Source: Bartonella callosciuri (GTDB taxonomy: Bacteria; Pseudomonadota; Alphaproteobacteria; Rhizobiales; Rhizobiaceae). From it: DNA of 64,000 nucleotides. Positions 10,075 through 20,435 of this stretch are shown here, piece after piece. The notes under the pieces were generated by a model that saw only the letters and a program-made list of their open reading frames with translations, had not been told where the DNA came from and made no database searches. The DNA lies in NCBI RefSeq assembly GCF_014203215.1, contig NZ_JACHIM010000001.1:62001-126000 (forward strand), written 5' to 3'. The first letter of the stretch is position 1, and each line of letters begins with the position of its first letter. Position numbers and translations under genes: made by a program.

Positions 10075-12255
10075 ATGAAACAAAGGGTGGTAGATCAGAC
10101 TTTTATGTCGGATATAACAATGAAAAATCCGATGCGGTTTATTAATCGAGAATTTTCATGGTTACAATTTAATACTCGTGTATTGACGGAGGCTAGTAAT
10201 CCGAAGCATCCTTTATTAGAACGGTTACAATTTCTTTCGATTTCTGCAGCAAACCTTGATGAATTTTTTATGGTTCGTGTTGCTGGGCTCGCTTCTCAAA
10301 TTCGTGGTGGAGATACAGCCTGTAGTGCAGATGGGCTTACACCGCAGGAGCAACTTGATTATGTATTAGCTGAGATTTCGCATTTGCAAGCTAATCAATT
10401 ACGAGAATTAAGTACTTTATGTCATGAACTGAAACAGAATGATATTGAAATTATTCGTCCCAGTGAGCTTTCAGAAGTTGAAAAATTATGGCTCGAAAAA
10501 TATTTTCTTGATGCGATTTTTCCTATTCTTAAACCTTCATCTGTTGATTCTACTGACTCTTTTCCATTTATTCCTAATTTATGTCTTTCACTTGCTTTCC
10601 AATTGTCTCGGTGCGCTGATCAAGACTCCACCATAGTGTTTTTGCCTGTTCCAACTGCTTTGAAACGTTTTATTCTTCTTCCTCAGAAGGATAAAAGTTT
10701 TCGTTTTATTGCGTCTGAAGATGTTATTAGCCATTTTATAGAGTATATATTTCCTGATTTTAAAGTTGATGGAATTGGTACATTTAGGGTCATTCGTGAT
10801 AGTGATATTGAAGTAGAAGAAGAAGCGGAAGATCTTGTTCATTTTTTTGAAACTGCGCTTAAAAGACGTCGTCGTGGGCAGGTTATTCGAATTGAATTTG
10901 ACACAAAAATACCAAAGAATTTGCGTCAATTTGTTATGAATGGCCTTGCAGTTCCTGGTAATTGTATCAGTATTCTTGATGGATTTTTGGCGCTTAACAC
11001 GCTCTCCGAGATTGTTTCTATTCCGCGTAATGATCTAAAATTCATTCCTTATCATCCTCGTTTTCCTAAATGTATTCGTGAACATAATGGTGATTGTTTT
11101 GCGGCTATTCGTGAAAATGATCTTGTGATTCATCATCCTTATGAATCGTTTGATGTTGTTGTACAATTTTTACGTCAAGCTGCTAGTGATCCTGATGTTG
11201 TGGAAATTAAACAAACTCTTTATCGCACATCGAATGATAGCCCAATTGTCAGCGCTTTGATTGAGGCTGCCAAACAAGGGAAATCGGTGACTGCTTTGGT
11301 AGAACTTAAAGCACGTTTTGATGAGGAAGCTAATATTCGTTGGGCGCGTGATCTTGAGCATGCGGGTGTTCAAGTTGTTTTTGGTTTTATTGCGTTAAAA
11401 ACACATGCTAAAATGTCACTTGTCGTGAGGCGTGAAGGAAAAAGCCATCGTTCTTATATTCATCTTGGAACTGGGAATTATCATCCCATTAATGCTAAAG
11501 TCTATACTGATCTTTCTTTTTTTACTACTGATGATGATATTGTTCATGATGTTGCATTATTGTTCAATTATATCGCTCAATCTAGACGCCCAAATAAAGC
11601 AATGAAGATTGCTTTCTCACCCTTAACATTGCGGAGTCGTATTCTTAAGCATATTGAAGGAGAAATTATCAATGCCCAACAAGGGCAGTTTGCTGCTATT
11701 TGGATGAAGGTCAATGCGTTGGTTGATTCTGAAATTATTGATACTTTATATCGTGCCAGTCAAATGGGTGTGCAGGTTGATCTGGTGGTGCGTGGTATAT
11801 GTTGTTTGCGTCCTGGTATTCCAGGCATTTCGGATAATATTCGTGCAAAATCAATTGTAGGGCGTTTTCTTGAACATAGCCGTATTTTTTGTTTTGGTAA
11901 TGGTAAAGATTTGCCGAGTGAGAACGCACTTGTTTATTTGGGATCAGCTGATCTGATGCCTCGTAATTTAGATCATCGTATTGAAATATTGGTTCCAATT
12001 TTTAATAAAACGGTTCGTAAGCAGATTCTTTTACAAATTATGCTGGCCAATATTATTGATAACCAACAAAGTTTTGATATACTAGGGAATGGAACGTCAA
12101 GGCGTATAAAACCGCAAAGAGGTGAAAATCCGTTTAATGCGCAGGAGTATTTTATGGCCAATGAAGGTTTTGCGGGGTGGGAAGAATCTTTTCAGTCTTC
12201 TGCTTCTCGGTTGGTTGCGTTGCATCGGCAGCAAGCCGAACTGCATAAAGACTAA
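10075..12255 (+). CDS. ppk: Polyphosphate kinase 1, Ppk
   Basis: Polymerises the gamma-phosphate of ATP into inorganic polyphosphate. The N-terminal domain begins at RFINREFSWLQFN, the family hallmark. The phospholipase-D-like catalytic domains carry the autophosphorylated histidine in KTHAKMSLVVR, near residue 443, and YIHLGTGNYHP just after it. Length is 726 residues. The true start is uncertain: ATGs at 10075, 10105 and 10120 are all in frame, and none has an ideal ribosome binding site. ppx follows after six bases, so the two form an operon. In many Rhizobiales ppk lies directly after hdaA, whereas here hdaA is 27 kb away. Confidence 0.95.
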   Translation: MKQRVVDQTFMSDITMKNPMRFINREFSWLQFNTRVLTEASNPKHPLLERLQFLSISAANLDEFFMVRVAGLASQIRGGDTACSADGLTPQEQLDYVLAEISHLQANQLRELSTLCHELKQNDIEIIRPSELSEVEKLWLEKYFLDAIFPILKPSSVDSTDSFPFIPNLCLSLAFQLSRCADQDSTIVFLPVPTALKRFILLPQKDKSFRFIASEDVISHFIEYIFPDFKVDGIGTFRVIRDSDIEVEEEAEDLVHFFETALKRRRRGQVIRIEFDTKIPKNLRQFVMNGLAVPGNCISILDGFLALNTLSEIVSIPRNDLKFIPYHPRFPKCIREHNGDCFAAIRENDLVIHHPYESFDVVVQFLRQAASDPDVVEIKQTLYRTSNDSPIVSALIEAAKQGKSVTALVELKARFDEEANIRWARDLEHAGVQVVFGFIALKTHAKMSLVVRREGKSHRSYIHLGTGNYHPINAKVYTDLSFFTTDDDIVHDVALLFNYIAQSRRPNKAMKIAFSPLTLRSRILKHIEGEIINAQQGQFAAIWMKVNALVDSEIIDTLYRASQMGVQVDLVVRGICCLRPGIPGISDNIRAKSIVGRFLEHSRIFCFGNGKDLPSENALVYLGSADLMPRNLDHRIEILVPIFNKTVRKQILLQIMLANIIDNQQSFDILGNGTSRRIKPQRGENPFNAQEYFMANEGFAGWEESFQSSASRLVALHRQQAELHKD

Positions 12256-12261
12256 AATCCA

Positions 12262-13773
12262 ATGACATATATAGACGCTCAAGGTCGGCTGAAAGGGCGT
12301 AAGCCTGTCGCTGTTATCGATATTGGCTCGAATTCTGTTCGGCTTGTTATTTATGAAGGGCTTGTTCGTTCACCGACAGTTTTATTTAATGAAAAAGTTC
12401 TCTGCGGTTTGGGGCAAGGTGTTGCAAAAACTGGATTTTTAGAAGAAAAATCGATAAAAATGGCGTTGCAAACACTGAAACGATTTCGTGTGCTTTGTCA
12501 ACAGATTGGAGCAGATGAAGTCTATACTCTAGCAACAGCAGCAGCACGGGAAGCGAAAAACGGGTTGGCGTTTATTCAAAATGCTGAAAATATCTTGCAA
12601 AATAAAATATATCTTCTTTCAGGAAGTGACGAGGCTCTTTATTCAGCTTATGGGGTTATTTCTACTTTTTATCAACCAAAGGGTATTTCGGGAGATCTTG
12701 GTGGTGGAAGTCTCGAGCTTATTGATATTAATAATTCTGATGTAGGCAAGGGAATAACTCTACCGTTAGGCAGTTTACGGCTACAGTATCTGTCCAATAA
12801 CGATATTACTGTTGCTGCAAAAATTGCACGAGAGCAGTTTGATAAATTAACTGTCTTTCGTAAAGGCGTGGCACATTGTTTTTATGCAGTAGGAGGGACA
12901 TGGCGTAATTTAGCAAAACTTCATATGGCAACTAAAGACTATCGGCTCCCTGTTATGCACGGTTATGAGGTTGAGGCAATTGAGATGGAAGGTTTTTTAC
13001 GTAGTGTAGCGAGTGGCAGGATTGATAATATAAAAGGGATTTCTGCTGTTTCAAAAAATCGTCGTCAGCTTTTGTCTTATGGAGCGATTGTCCTTATCGA
13101 ACTTATTCAGTGTATGGGCTTTGAAAAAATAATCTTTTCTGGCGCTGGAGTCCGTGAAGGTTTTCTTCATTCACGATTGCCGCAAGAGATTCGTCTTTCA
13201 GATCCTCTCATCGCAGCATGCACTGAAATGGCTGTTTTACGGGCACGTTCACCAAAGCAGGCAGAAGAACTCATTGATTTCACGACTAATGCTTTTGACG
13301 TTTTTGGAATTTCAGAAACTGAAAATGAATGCCGTTATCGCAAAGCTGCCTGTCTCCTTGCAGATATTGGTTGGCGCATACATCGAGATTATAGAGGTAA
13401 TGAAGCCGCTAATCAGATAGCGCTGGGATCTTATCCGGGAATTTCTCATAAGGGGCGCGCTTATGCTGCGCTCGCTGTTTTTTTTCGCAATACAAGTGCG
13501 TTAATTGATGAAGAATCTCTTCCCATTTTTCAACTAGCAACAAAAAGTATCATTAAAAAAGCACGCATTCTCGGTGAAATTATGCGTATTGCTCATCTTT
13601 TTAGCGCTTCTACTGCTGGAATTCTGCCCCATTTATCATGGTATAAAAAAACAGATCATGTTGTATTGTACATTCCAAACCGTTACGCTAATTTATTAGG
13701 AGAACGTCCTCTTACTCGGTTGAGGAAATTATCGAAAATAGTAAAATTACCTCTTTCTTTTGAAATTTTTTAA
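12262..13773 (+). CDS. ppx: Exopolyphosphatase, Ppx/GppA family
   Basis: Hydrolyses terminal phosphates of polyphosphate, opposing the preceding Ppk. The actin-like ATPase fold is marked by the phosphate-1 motif VAVIDIGSNSVRLVIYEG (residues 14-31) and the phosphate-2 motif SGDLGGGSLELI. The C-terminal half, roughly residues 310-503, is the helical HD-like region found in longer members of this family. Length of 503 residues is usual for rhizobial Ppx. It starts six bases after ppk ends, which supports translational coupling. A family member acting on pppGpp is the main alternative, but the ppk linkage favours Ppx. Confidence 0.93.
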   Translation: MTYIDAQGRLKGRKPVAVIDIGSNSVRLVIYEGLVRSPTVLFNEKVLCGLGQGVAKTGFLEEKSIKMALQTLKRFRVLCQQIGADEVYTLATAAAREAKNGLAFIQNAENILQNKIYLLSGSDEALYSAYGVISTFYQPKGISGDLGGGSLELIDINNSDVGKGITLPLGSLRLQYLSNNDITVAAKIAREQFDKLTVFRKGVAHCFYAVGGTWRNLAKLHMATKDYRLPVMHGYEVEAIEMEGFLRSVASGRIDNIKGISAVSKNRRQLLSYGAIVLIELIQCMGFEKIIFSGAGVREGFLHSRLPQEIRLSDPLIAACTEMAVLRARSPKQAEELIDFTTNAFDVFGISETENECRYRKAACLLADIGWRIHRDYRGNEAANQIALGSYPGISHKGRAYAALAVFFRNTSALIDEESLPIFQLATKSIIKKARILGEIMRIAHLFSASTAGILPHLSWYKKTDHVVLYIPNRYANLLGERPLTRLRKLSKIVKLPLSFEIF

Positions 13774-14462
13774 TTTTTTTGAACAAGTTTTAGGAACTTA
13801 ATGCATATATTGTGATATGCATATGCCGCTCCGTATTTTCGTTTTTATGCAGATTCATTTTTTGATTGTTGATTTACGATCTCGATAAGGTATTTATCTT
13901 GTATACTATTATATAGCGTGCCGTTTGGTTGGCAATGCTTTGAATGATGGCGAGAAGATTTGTAGAACGATGGCTGACTTCTCGAAGCAAGATTTTTAAG
14001 ACTTGTTGATGTGAGACACGCTCTCTTCGTGGTTGTGTTACAGTAAGCTGCTATTTTTGTAAACGGGACAGGCTATTATTATAGGAAAATTTTTCTATTT
14101 GTATTGTGAATTGAAAACTTGCTGTTTTTTGGATTTCTCTTGATATACAAGTTTGATATTTGATTGGCGTTGCTAAAATTTAATCTTCGTTTTAAACAAG
14201 CGTGGATAAAATATTACACTTTTAAAATTATATGATGTTTGTGTTGGTTATAAGCATATTCCAGGTAATGCAGGAAAATGGACAGCATAATAATTTTTCT
14301 GGAATGAAACCATTCCCAATAACATTCCCAATAAGATGAGGTCGCAAAATTTTTCTCTTTCGGTTTTCCACGAATCTTTCCATTTAATGAAGCAGCTCAT
14401 CTCCTCCAGAAAATTTTTATTGCAACAATTTCGAATGCACATAGTTAAAACTTTTTTGTAAA
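13774..14462. other. Long spacer between ppx and rnd, with a kinase remnant
   Basis: About 690 bases between the convergent genes ppx and rnd. The left half contains the histidine-kinase fragment listed separately (13874-14050, reverse strand). The right half, including a 64-codon open frame on the reverse strand at 14248-14442, shows no recognisable family and no ribosome binding site. No strong terminator hairpin was found. Confidence 0.5.
13874..14050 (-). pseudogene. Remnant of an HWE/HisKA_2-type sensor histidine kinase
   Basis: A 58-codon open stretch bounded by stops reads RRERVSHQQVLKILLREVSH and continues RSTNLLAIIQSIANQTAR. This is the phosphoacceptor helix of HWE/HisKA_2 histidine kinases, whose consensus is LLREVxHRxKNxLAxxQSIAxQT; the histidine of EVSHR is the phosphorylation site. 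The usual lysine before the asparagine is threonine here. Neither an upstream sensor domain nor the downstream ATPase domain (N, G boxes) can be found around it, and no start codon with a ribosome binding site is present. I read it as a gene fragment left by deletion. Identification rests on this single helix. Confidence 0.6.
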
Positions 14463-15617
14463 TTAAAGCTGTTTGATTATTATTTTTCCATTGTCAAAAT
14501 AAAATCCTATTTGACCTTTTAGCATTTGTTCAGCTTTTTTCCCAAATATTTCATAGCGCCAACCATTCATTGCAGGAATATTTTTTTTTATACACCCACT
14601 TGCGATTTTTTCTAAATCATTAGAAGTTGCAATAATTTTAGGTGCAATGCTGTTTTCGTTCGCAACGAGTTTTAATAATACTTTGAGAAGATCAATAACG
14701 GCGGTCAGTGTTTCATTAGGTGGATTATGTTTAGGAAGGGTTGGTAAAGTAGCAAGGTCAACTTCTAAGCCTTCGTGGATAGCTTTGATTAATGTTTGCG
14801 CAATTGAGAATTTATCCCAGTTTTTATTCAGACTGCGTAGACGTTTTAAGGCAGATTCATCTTTTGGCTGTTGCGTTGCAATTTCAATAAGGGATTCATC
14901 TTTCATGATATGACGACGTGGGATATTATATTTCCGTGCTTTGCGTTCACGCCAAGCTGCTATTTTTTGTAATATGGCAAATTCACGCGGTTTTTTAACT
15001 TTGCCTTTCACTTTTTTCCATGCTTCATCTTCTGGCATATCATAGGTTTTAGGTGATAAAAGAATTGCTATTTCGTCCTCCATCCAGTGGGCGCGTTTAT
15101 TTTTTTCTAGCTGTTTTTTTAATAAAAGGTAAACATCTCTTAGATAGGTTACATCGGAGAGTGCATAGAGCAGCTGTTTTTCGGAAAGAGGACGGCAGCT
15201 CCAGTCTGTAAAGCGAGATGATTTATCAAGTTGATGGCCTGTGCAACGTTGTACAATTTGGTCATAGGAAATAGAATCACCAAATCCGCAAATCGATCCT
15301 GCTATTTGCGTGTCAAAAAGAGGGAAGGGAATGATCCCTCCAAGATGATAGATTGTTTCGATGTCTTGGCGTGCAGCATGAAAAACTTTAACAACTTTTT
15401 TATCTACCATGAGATCAAAAAATGGTTGCAAATCAATATCTTCTGCTATTGGATCAATGAGAGCTGTCGTGTCTGGTGATGCAAGCTGAATGAGACACAG
15501 TTGCGGCCAAAAAGTTGTCTCGCGGATAAATTCAGTATCAATTGTTATAAAATCTGAGGTACGTAGAGTGGCGAGTGCAATTTCAAGATCTTTTGTTTTT
15601 GTAATAAGATTCATCAT
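14463..15617 (-). CDS. rnd: Ribonuclease D
   Basis: 3'-5' exoribonuclease that trims tRNA precursors. The DEDDy exonuclease motifs are visible: DTEFIRE near residue 27 (Exo I), HAARQDIETIYHLGG (Exo II), and YALSDVTYLRDVY (Exo III, with the Tyr). An HRDC nucleic-acid-binding domain occupies about residues 205-285. Length of 384 residues fits the family. It is transcribed divergently from aspS, 136 bases away, and that spacer should hold both promoters; TTGAC-like -35 elements occur on the forward strand but I could not pair them securely. Confidence 0.95.
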   Translation of the reverse strand: MMNLITKTKDLEIALATLRTSDFITIDTEFIRETTFWPQLCLIQLASPDTTALIDPIAEDIDLQPFFDLMVDKKVVKVFHAARQDIETIYHLGGIIPFPLFDTQIAGSICGFGDSISYDQIVQRCTGHQLDKSSRFTDWSCRPLSEKQLLYALSDVTYLRDVYLLLKKQLEKNKRAHWMEDEIAILLSPKTYDMPEDEAWKKVKGKVKKPREFAILQKIAAWRERKARKYNIPRRHIMKDESLIEIATQQPKDESALKRLRSLNKNWDKFSIAQTLIKAIHEGLEVDLATLPTLPKHNPPNETLTAVIDLLKVLLKLVANENSIAPKIIATSNDLEKIASGCIKKNIPAMNGWRYEIFGKKAEQMLKGQIGFYFDNGKIIIKQL

Positions 15618-15753
15618 TATTCTCTTATAGCAAGATAAATTAAATTTGTCTTTTATTGACTTTTTTTAAAAGTCTTTATCCTCACATCTTGACAAATGGT
15701 TGTTAAAAAGCGTTTGTAGCGCAGGTGAAATATTATAATCAAAGGCAAAAACT

Positions 15754-17544
15754 ATGCATCGTTATCGCAGTCATAATTGTGCTGCCCTTCGTAAATGTGA
15801 TGTAGGAAAACAAGTTCGTCTTTCAGGATGGGTTCATCGTGTTCGTGATCATGGTGGAATCCTTTTTGTAGACTTACGCGATCATTTTGGAATCACACAG
15901 ATTGTTGCTGATCCTGTTTCGCCAGCTTTTAAAATTATTGAAAATGTGCGTTCTGAATGGGTTATTCGTGTAGATGGGGAAGTGTGTGCACGCTTTGATG
16001 ACGTTATTAATACAGCTCTTCCAACAGGTGAGATTGAAATTTTTGCAAAAGAGGTGGAAATCCTTTCAAAGTCTGATGAACTTCCTTTACCCGTTTTTGG
16101 CGAACCTGATTATCCAGAAGATATTCGATTAAAGTATCGTTTCCTTGATTTGCGTCGAGAAACGATGCACAAAAATATCATGCGTCGTACCGAAATTATT
16201 TCTGCTATTAGACGGTCTATGCAAGAGAATGGCTTTACGGAGTTTACGACACCGCTTTTGACAGCCTCATCACCGGAAGGAGCGCGCGATTTTTTAGTTC
16301 CAAGTCGTATTCATCAGGGAAAATTTTATGCATTGCCGCAAGCTCCTCAGCAGTACAAACAGTTGTTGATGATGTCAGGTTTTGATCGTTATTTTCAAAT
16401 TGCTCCATGTTTTAGAGATGAAGATCCACGGGCAGATCGTCTTCCAGGTGAATTTTATCAGTTAGACGTTGAAATGAGTTTTGTTGAACAGGAAGATGTT
16501 TTTGCAACAATGGAACCTATTATACGTTCTCTTTTTCAAGAATTTGCAAATGGAAAGCCTGTTACACAAAGCTTTCCACGTATTCCTTATGATGAGGCAA
16601 TGCGGAAATATGGTTCTGATAAACCTGATTTGCGTAATCCGATTATTATGGAAGATGTTTCTCAATATTTTTATGATTCTGGCTTTAAAGTTTTCGCTCA
16701 AATTTTAGCGAATGATAAAAATGCACAAGTGTGGGCTATTCCGGCTAAAACGGGGGGAAGTCGTGCTTTTTGTGATCGTATGAATGGGTGGGCACAAGGT
16801 GAGGGACAGCCAGGGCTTGGTTATATTTTCTGGCGTGAAGAACAAGGAAAGCTCGGAGGAGCTGGCCCTATTGCCAAAAATATTGGCGAACAGAGAACTG
16901 AAGCACTCCGTGCGCAGCTCGGCCTTGAAAATGGGGATGCTTGTTTTTTCGTAGCGGGAGATCCAAAAAAAATTGCATCTTTTGCAGGTGCTGCACGCAC
17001 ACGGGTAGGGGAAGACTTAGATCTTGTTGATCGGGAATGTTTCTCTTTAGCGTGGATTATTGATTTTCCATTTTTTGAATGGAATGAAGATGAAAAAAAA
17101 CTTGATTTTGCACATAATCCTTTTTCTATGCCGCAGGGTGGAGAAAATGCTCTTGAGTGTCAAGATCTTCTTACTCTTAAGGCTTATCAGTATGATCTTG
17201 TTTGTAATGGTTATGAGATTGCATCGGGTGGAATCCGTAACCATTCACCAGAAATGATGCTTAAAGTTTTTAATCTTGTTGGTCTTTCTAAAGAAGTGGT
17301 AGAAGACCGTTTTGCTGCTCTTTATCGTGCATTTCATTACGGAGCTCCACCACATGGTGGTATGGCAGCAGGAGTTGACCGTATTGTTATGCTTTTGCAA
17401 GGCGTTAAAAATTTACGTGAGGTTGCTTTATTTCCTATGAATCAGCAAGCGCTTGATCTTTTGATGCGTGCTCCATCTGATGTTCCTTCTGCACAATTGC
17501 GTGATTTAGGAATACAAATTTCTCCTGCTAGCAAAAGGAGTTAA
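15754..17544 (+). CDS. aspS: Aspartyl-tRNA synthetase
   Basis: Charges tRNA-Asp with aspartate, and in many alphaproteobacteria also tRNA-Asn. The start [13 protein letters not shown] leads into the N-terminal OB-fold anticodon-binding domain. Class II motifs are present: motif 2 as [17 protein letters not shown], and motif 3 as [13 protein letters not shown] near the C-terminus. The bacterial-type insertion (GAD domain) lies between them. Length of 596 residues is normal. Whether it is discriminating or non-discriminating cannot be judged from this window, because neither asnS nor gatCAB is visible here. Confidence 0.97.
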   Translation: MHRYRSHNCAALRKCDVGKQVRLSGWVHRVRDHGGILFVDLRDHFGITQIVADPVSPAFKIIENVRSEWVIRVDGEVCARFDDVINTALPTGEIEIFAKEVEILSKSDELPLPVFGEPDYPEDIRLKYRFLDLRRETMHKNIMRRTEIISAIRRSMQENGFTEFTTPLLTASSPEGARDFLVPSRIHQGKFYALPQAPQQYKQLLMMSGFDRYFQIAPCFRDEDPRADRLPGEFYQLDVEMSFVEQEDVFATMEPIIRSLFQEFANGKPVTQSFPRIPYDEAMRKYGSDKPDLRNPIIMEDVSQYFYDSGFKVFAQILANDKNAQVWAIPAKTGGSRAFCDRMNGWAQGEGQPGLGYIFWREEQGKLGGAGPIAKNIGEQRTEALRAQLGLENGDACFFVAGDPKKIASFAGAARTRVGEDLDLVDRECFSLAWIIDFPFFEWNEDEKKLDFAHNPFSMPQGGENALECQDLLTLKAYQYDLVCNGYEIASGGIRNHSPEMMLKVFNLVGLSKEVVEDRFAALYRAFHYGAPPHGGMAAGVDRIVMLLQGVKNLREVALFPMNQQALDLLMRAPSDVPSAQLRDLGIQISPASKRS

Positions 17545-18073
17545 TAAACTTTTTGGTTGTTGCCTTTTTCTCTCTACAGTGAAGTTTTAATGCCTCTGGG
17601 TTATATTAGTAGTGTATTTGTTCATAAAAAAGCTTAGATATATGGCTTCATTTCAGTTTTTTAATGCTATAGAAAAGAATTAGCTATCTTATGTTTACTA
17701 AAAATAATGCAGTGTTATTAGACATTGCCTTATTCTGAGAAGTTTTGTTAAGCTCATCGTATAAAACTAGATATCGTTTGTTGTGTAAGATGCTCTCTTT
17801 AAATAACTATAAGATTAGAGAGCTCATTTTTCGTTAAATTTTCAGAAAAAGGTTTTCACTTAATGCATTAAGTATTTTTTATAGGGTTCAGATCAAGTTT
17901 AGAGTTTAGGTATAAATTTTTCAAATTGATATAATTTTCTGTTCATGTTTTAATCAAATTATTTATTTTTATATAATCGATTTTAAATAAAAATATTTGA
18001 ATTATAAAAGATTACACTGAAGAAATTTTATGAAATAATTGCTCAGTATTTTGAGAATTGTTATCCTAATACT
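17545..18073. other. AT-rich spacer between aspS and parC
   Basis: About 530 bases of very AT-rich sequence. A 7-bp inverted repeat, GCTCTCT at 17792-17798 and AGAGAGC at 17817-17823, is followed by a short T run and could be a weak aspS terminator. I found no coding fragment of recognisable origin in any frame. The parC promoter presumably lies in the right half. Confidence 0.4.
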
Positions 18074-20323
18074 ATGTCTGATAAAATGATTTTACCTTTT
18101 GATAAAGAACAGATTAAGCCAATAGAATTACGTTCTGCTTTACAAGAACGTTATTTGGCTTATGCCCTTTCTACTATTACACACCGTGCATTGCCTGATG
18201 TGCGTGATGGCTTGAAACCTGTACATCGGCGTATTGTTCATGCGATGCGTTTGCTCAAACTTAATCCAGGGCAGTCTTATGCGAAATGTGCACGAATTGT
18301 CGGTGATGTCATGGGAAAGTTTCATCCCCATGGTGATGCTTCTATTTATGATGCATTAGTGCGCTTGGCTCAGAGTTTTTCTGTTCGTTATCCATTGGTT
18401 GATGGGCAAGGCAATTTTGGTAATATTGATGGTGATAATGCTGCTGCTATGCGGTATACAGAAGCACGTATGACGGAAGTGGCGGCGTTGTTGCTTGAGG
18501 GGATTAATGAAAATGCCATTGATTTTCGTTTAACTTATAATGAGGAAGAGGAAGAGCCTATTGTTTTACCGGGAGCTTTTCCTAATCTTTTAGCAAATGG
18601 TTCATCAGGGATTGCTGTTGGTATGGCGACATCTATTCCACCGCATAATGTTTCTGAACTCTGTGAGGCGGCACTTCATTTGATTGCACACCCTGATGCG
18701 AATGATGAGGAATTAAATCAATTTGTACTTGGGCCTGATTTTCCAACAGGTGGTATTTTAGTTGAGCCTAAAAAGAGTATTAAGGAATCTTATCGTGTTG
18801 GGCGTGGGTCCTTTCGGTTGCGTTCGCGTTGGCACCAGGAATCCGGTAGCCGTGGTTCTTATATAATTGTTGTTACCGAAATTCCCTATCAAGTTCAAAA
18901 GTCACGCCTTATTGAAAAGACAGTGGAATTACTACTTGCTCGGCGATTGCCAATGCTTGAAGATATCCGTGATGAATCGGCAGAAGATATCCGCATTGTA
19001 CTTATTCCTAAAAATCGTACCATTGATGCCGAGCTCCTTATGGAGTCTCTTTTTAAATTGACTGATTTTGAAGTAAGATTTCCTCTTAATCTTAATGTTT
19101 TATCTTTGGGAAAAAGACCAAATGTTCTTTCTCTGCGCGAAAGTTTACAGCAATGGCTTGAACATCGTCAAGAAGTGCTTGTTCGCCGCTCTCATTATCG
19201 GCTTAACCAAATTGATTGCCGATTAGAAACCCTTCAGGGATATCTTATTGCATATTTAAATCTTGATGAGGTGATCCAGATTATTCGTGAAGAGGATGAA
19301 CCGAAAAAGGAGTTAATTGACCGTTTTGAATTAACAGAAAATCAAGCTGAAGCTATTCTTAATATGCGTTTGCGTTCTTTACGTAAGCTTGAGGAATTTG
19401 AAATTCGTAAGGAGTTTGAAAGCTTGAAGGCTGAAAAAGAAAAACTGCAAAATTTGTTAGCTTCTCGTACAAAGCAATGGAAACTAATTTCAAAGGAAAT
19501 CATAAAAGTTCGTAAAATTTTTGGTCCTGATACTCTGTTAGGGAAAAGGCGTACGACATTTGAAGAAGTACCAAGACATGATATTGATGATATTCATCAG
19601 GCAATGATTGAAAAAGAACCGGTTACGATTGTTATTTCTGAAAAGGGCTGGATGCGCGCTTTGAAAGGACATTTGAATGATTACGACACGCTTTCTTTCA
19701 AAGAAGGGGACAGGTTGAAGTTAGCATTTCCAGCATTCACGACAGATAAGATTGTCATGATAAGTACTGGCGGAAAGTTTTTTGCTATTGCTGCAAATAG
19801 TTTGCCTGGAGGACGGGGACATGGTGAACCAATTCGGATTTTAGTTGATATGGAGGATGAACAAGATGTACTTACAGCTTTTGTCCATAATGCACAGGAA
19901 AAACTTCTCTTAGTTTCATCTCATGGAAATGGCTTTATTGTTTCTGCAACAGATGTGATTGCTAATACAAGAAAAGGTAAGCAAGTTATGAATGTGAAGT
20001 TTCCTGATAAAGTAAAGCTTTGTGTTCCAGTAAAAGGCGATCATGTTGCAATTGTTGGAGAAAATCGCAAAATGCTTATTTTTTCCATTGGACAAATACC
20101 GGAAATGAGCCGCGGTAAAGGAGTTCGTTTACAACGTTACAAAGAAGGTGGTGTTGTTGATGCCAAAACCTTTAATTTATCAGAAGGCTTAAGTTGGCAA
20201 GATACAGCTGAACGCTGCTTTAATCGTCAAGCTGATAATCTCATTGAGTGGATGGGAACGCGCGCTGGGGGTGGACGTTTAGTTCCGAAAGGCTTCCCAA
20301 GATCAGGAAAATTTACCAATTAA
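18074..20323 (+). CDS. parC: DNA topoisomerase IV subunit A, ParC
   Basis: Decatenates daughter chromosomes as a heterotetramer with ParE. The breakage-reunion domain begins with [17 protein letters not shown], and the catalytic tyrosine is Tyr128 in [11 protein letters not shown]. The quinolone-resistance-determining region reads [14 protein letters not shown] (residues 84-97). The residue equivalent to E. coli ParC Ser80 is therefore alanine (Ala89). The C-terminal beta-propeller is present and ends in [16 protein letters not shown]. ParC rather than GyrA is indicated by 749 residues, the absence of a GyrA-box QRRGGKG and the overall sequence. It converges on the MFS gene. Confidence 0.94.
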   Translation: MSDKMILPFDKEQIKPIELRSALQERYLAYALSTITHRALPDVRDGLKPVHRRIVHAMRLLKLNPGQSYAKCARIVGDVMGKFHPHGDASIYDALVRLAQSFSVRYPLVDGQGNFGNIDGDNAAAMRYTEARMTEVAALLLEGINENAIDFRLTYNEEEEEPIVLPGAFPNLLANGSSGIAVGMATSIPPHNVSELCEAALHLIAHPDANDEELNQFVLGPDFPTGGILVEPKKSIKESYRVGRGSFRLRSRWHQESGSRGSYIIVVTEIPYQVQKSRLIEKTVELLLARRLPMLEDIRDESAEDIRIVLIPKNRTIDAELLMESLFKLTDFEVRFPLNLNVLSLGKRPNVLSLRESLQQWLEHRQEVLVRRSHYRLNQIDCRLETLQGYLIAYLNLDEVIQIIREEDEPKKELIDRFELTENQAEAILNMRLRSLRKLEEFEIRKEFESLKAEKEKLQNLLASRTKQWKLISKEIIKVRKIFGPDTLLGKRRTTFEEVPRHDIDDIHQAMIEKEPVTIVISEKGWMRALKGHLNDYDTLSFKEGDRLKLAFPAFTTDKIVMISTGGKFFAIAANSLPGGRGHGEPIRILVDMEDEQDVLTAFVHNAQEKLLLVSSHGNGFIVSATDVIANTRKGKQVMNVKFPDKVKLCVPVKGDHVAIVGENRKMLIFSIGQIPEMSRGKGVRLQRYKEGGVVDAKTFNLSEGLSWQDTAERCFNRQADNLIEWMGTRAGGGRLVPKGFPRSGKFTN

Positions 20324-20369
20324 ATTATAGAGCACATTGAATTCTTAGATTATAAAAGTATTAAGAAGA

Positions 20370-20401
20370 AGAACTGTAGAGTTTTATTTCATTACAGTTC
20401 T
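20370..20401. terminator. Inverted repeat between convergent parC and MFS gene
   Basis: AGAACTGTA (20370-20378) is exactly complementary to TACAGTTCT (20393-20401) around a T-rich 14-base loop. It lies between two convergent genes, as a shared terminator would. No clear U run follows on either strand, so the call is tentative. Confidence 0.3.
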
Positions 20402-20435
20402 GTCAAGGATATTTTTAAGCTTTTTATAGCAGCAT

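Noticed and set aside
9735..10145. 136-codon open frame on the forward strand before ppk
   Set aside because: It overlaps the start of ppk in another register and the zinc-finger gene's 5' end, has no ribosome binding site and resembles no family; open frames of this size occur by chance in such sequence.
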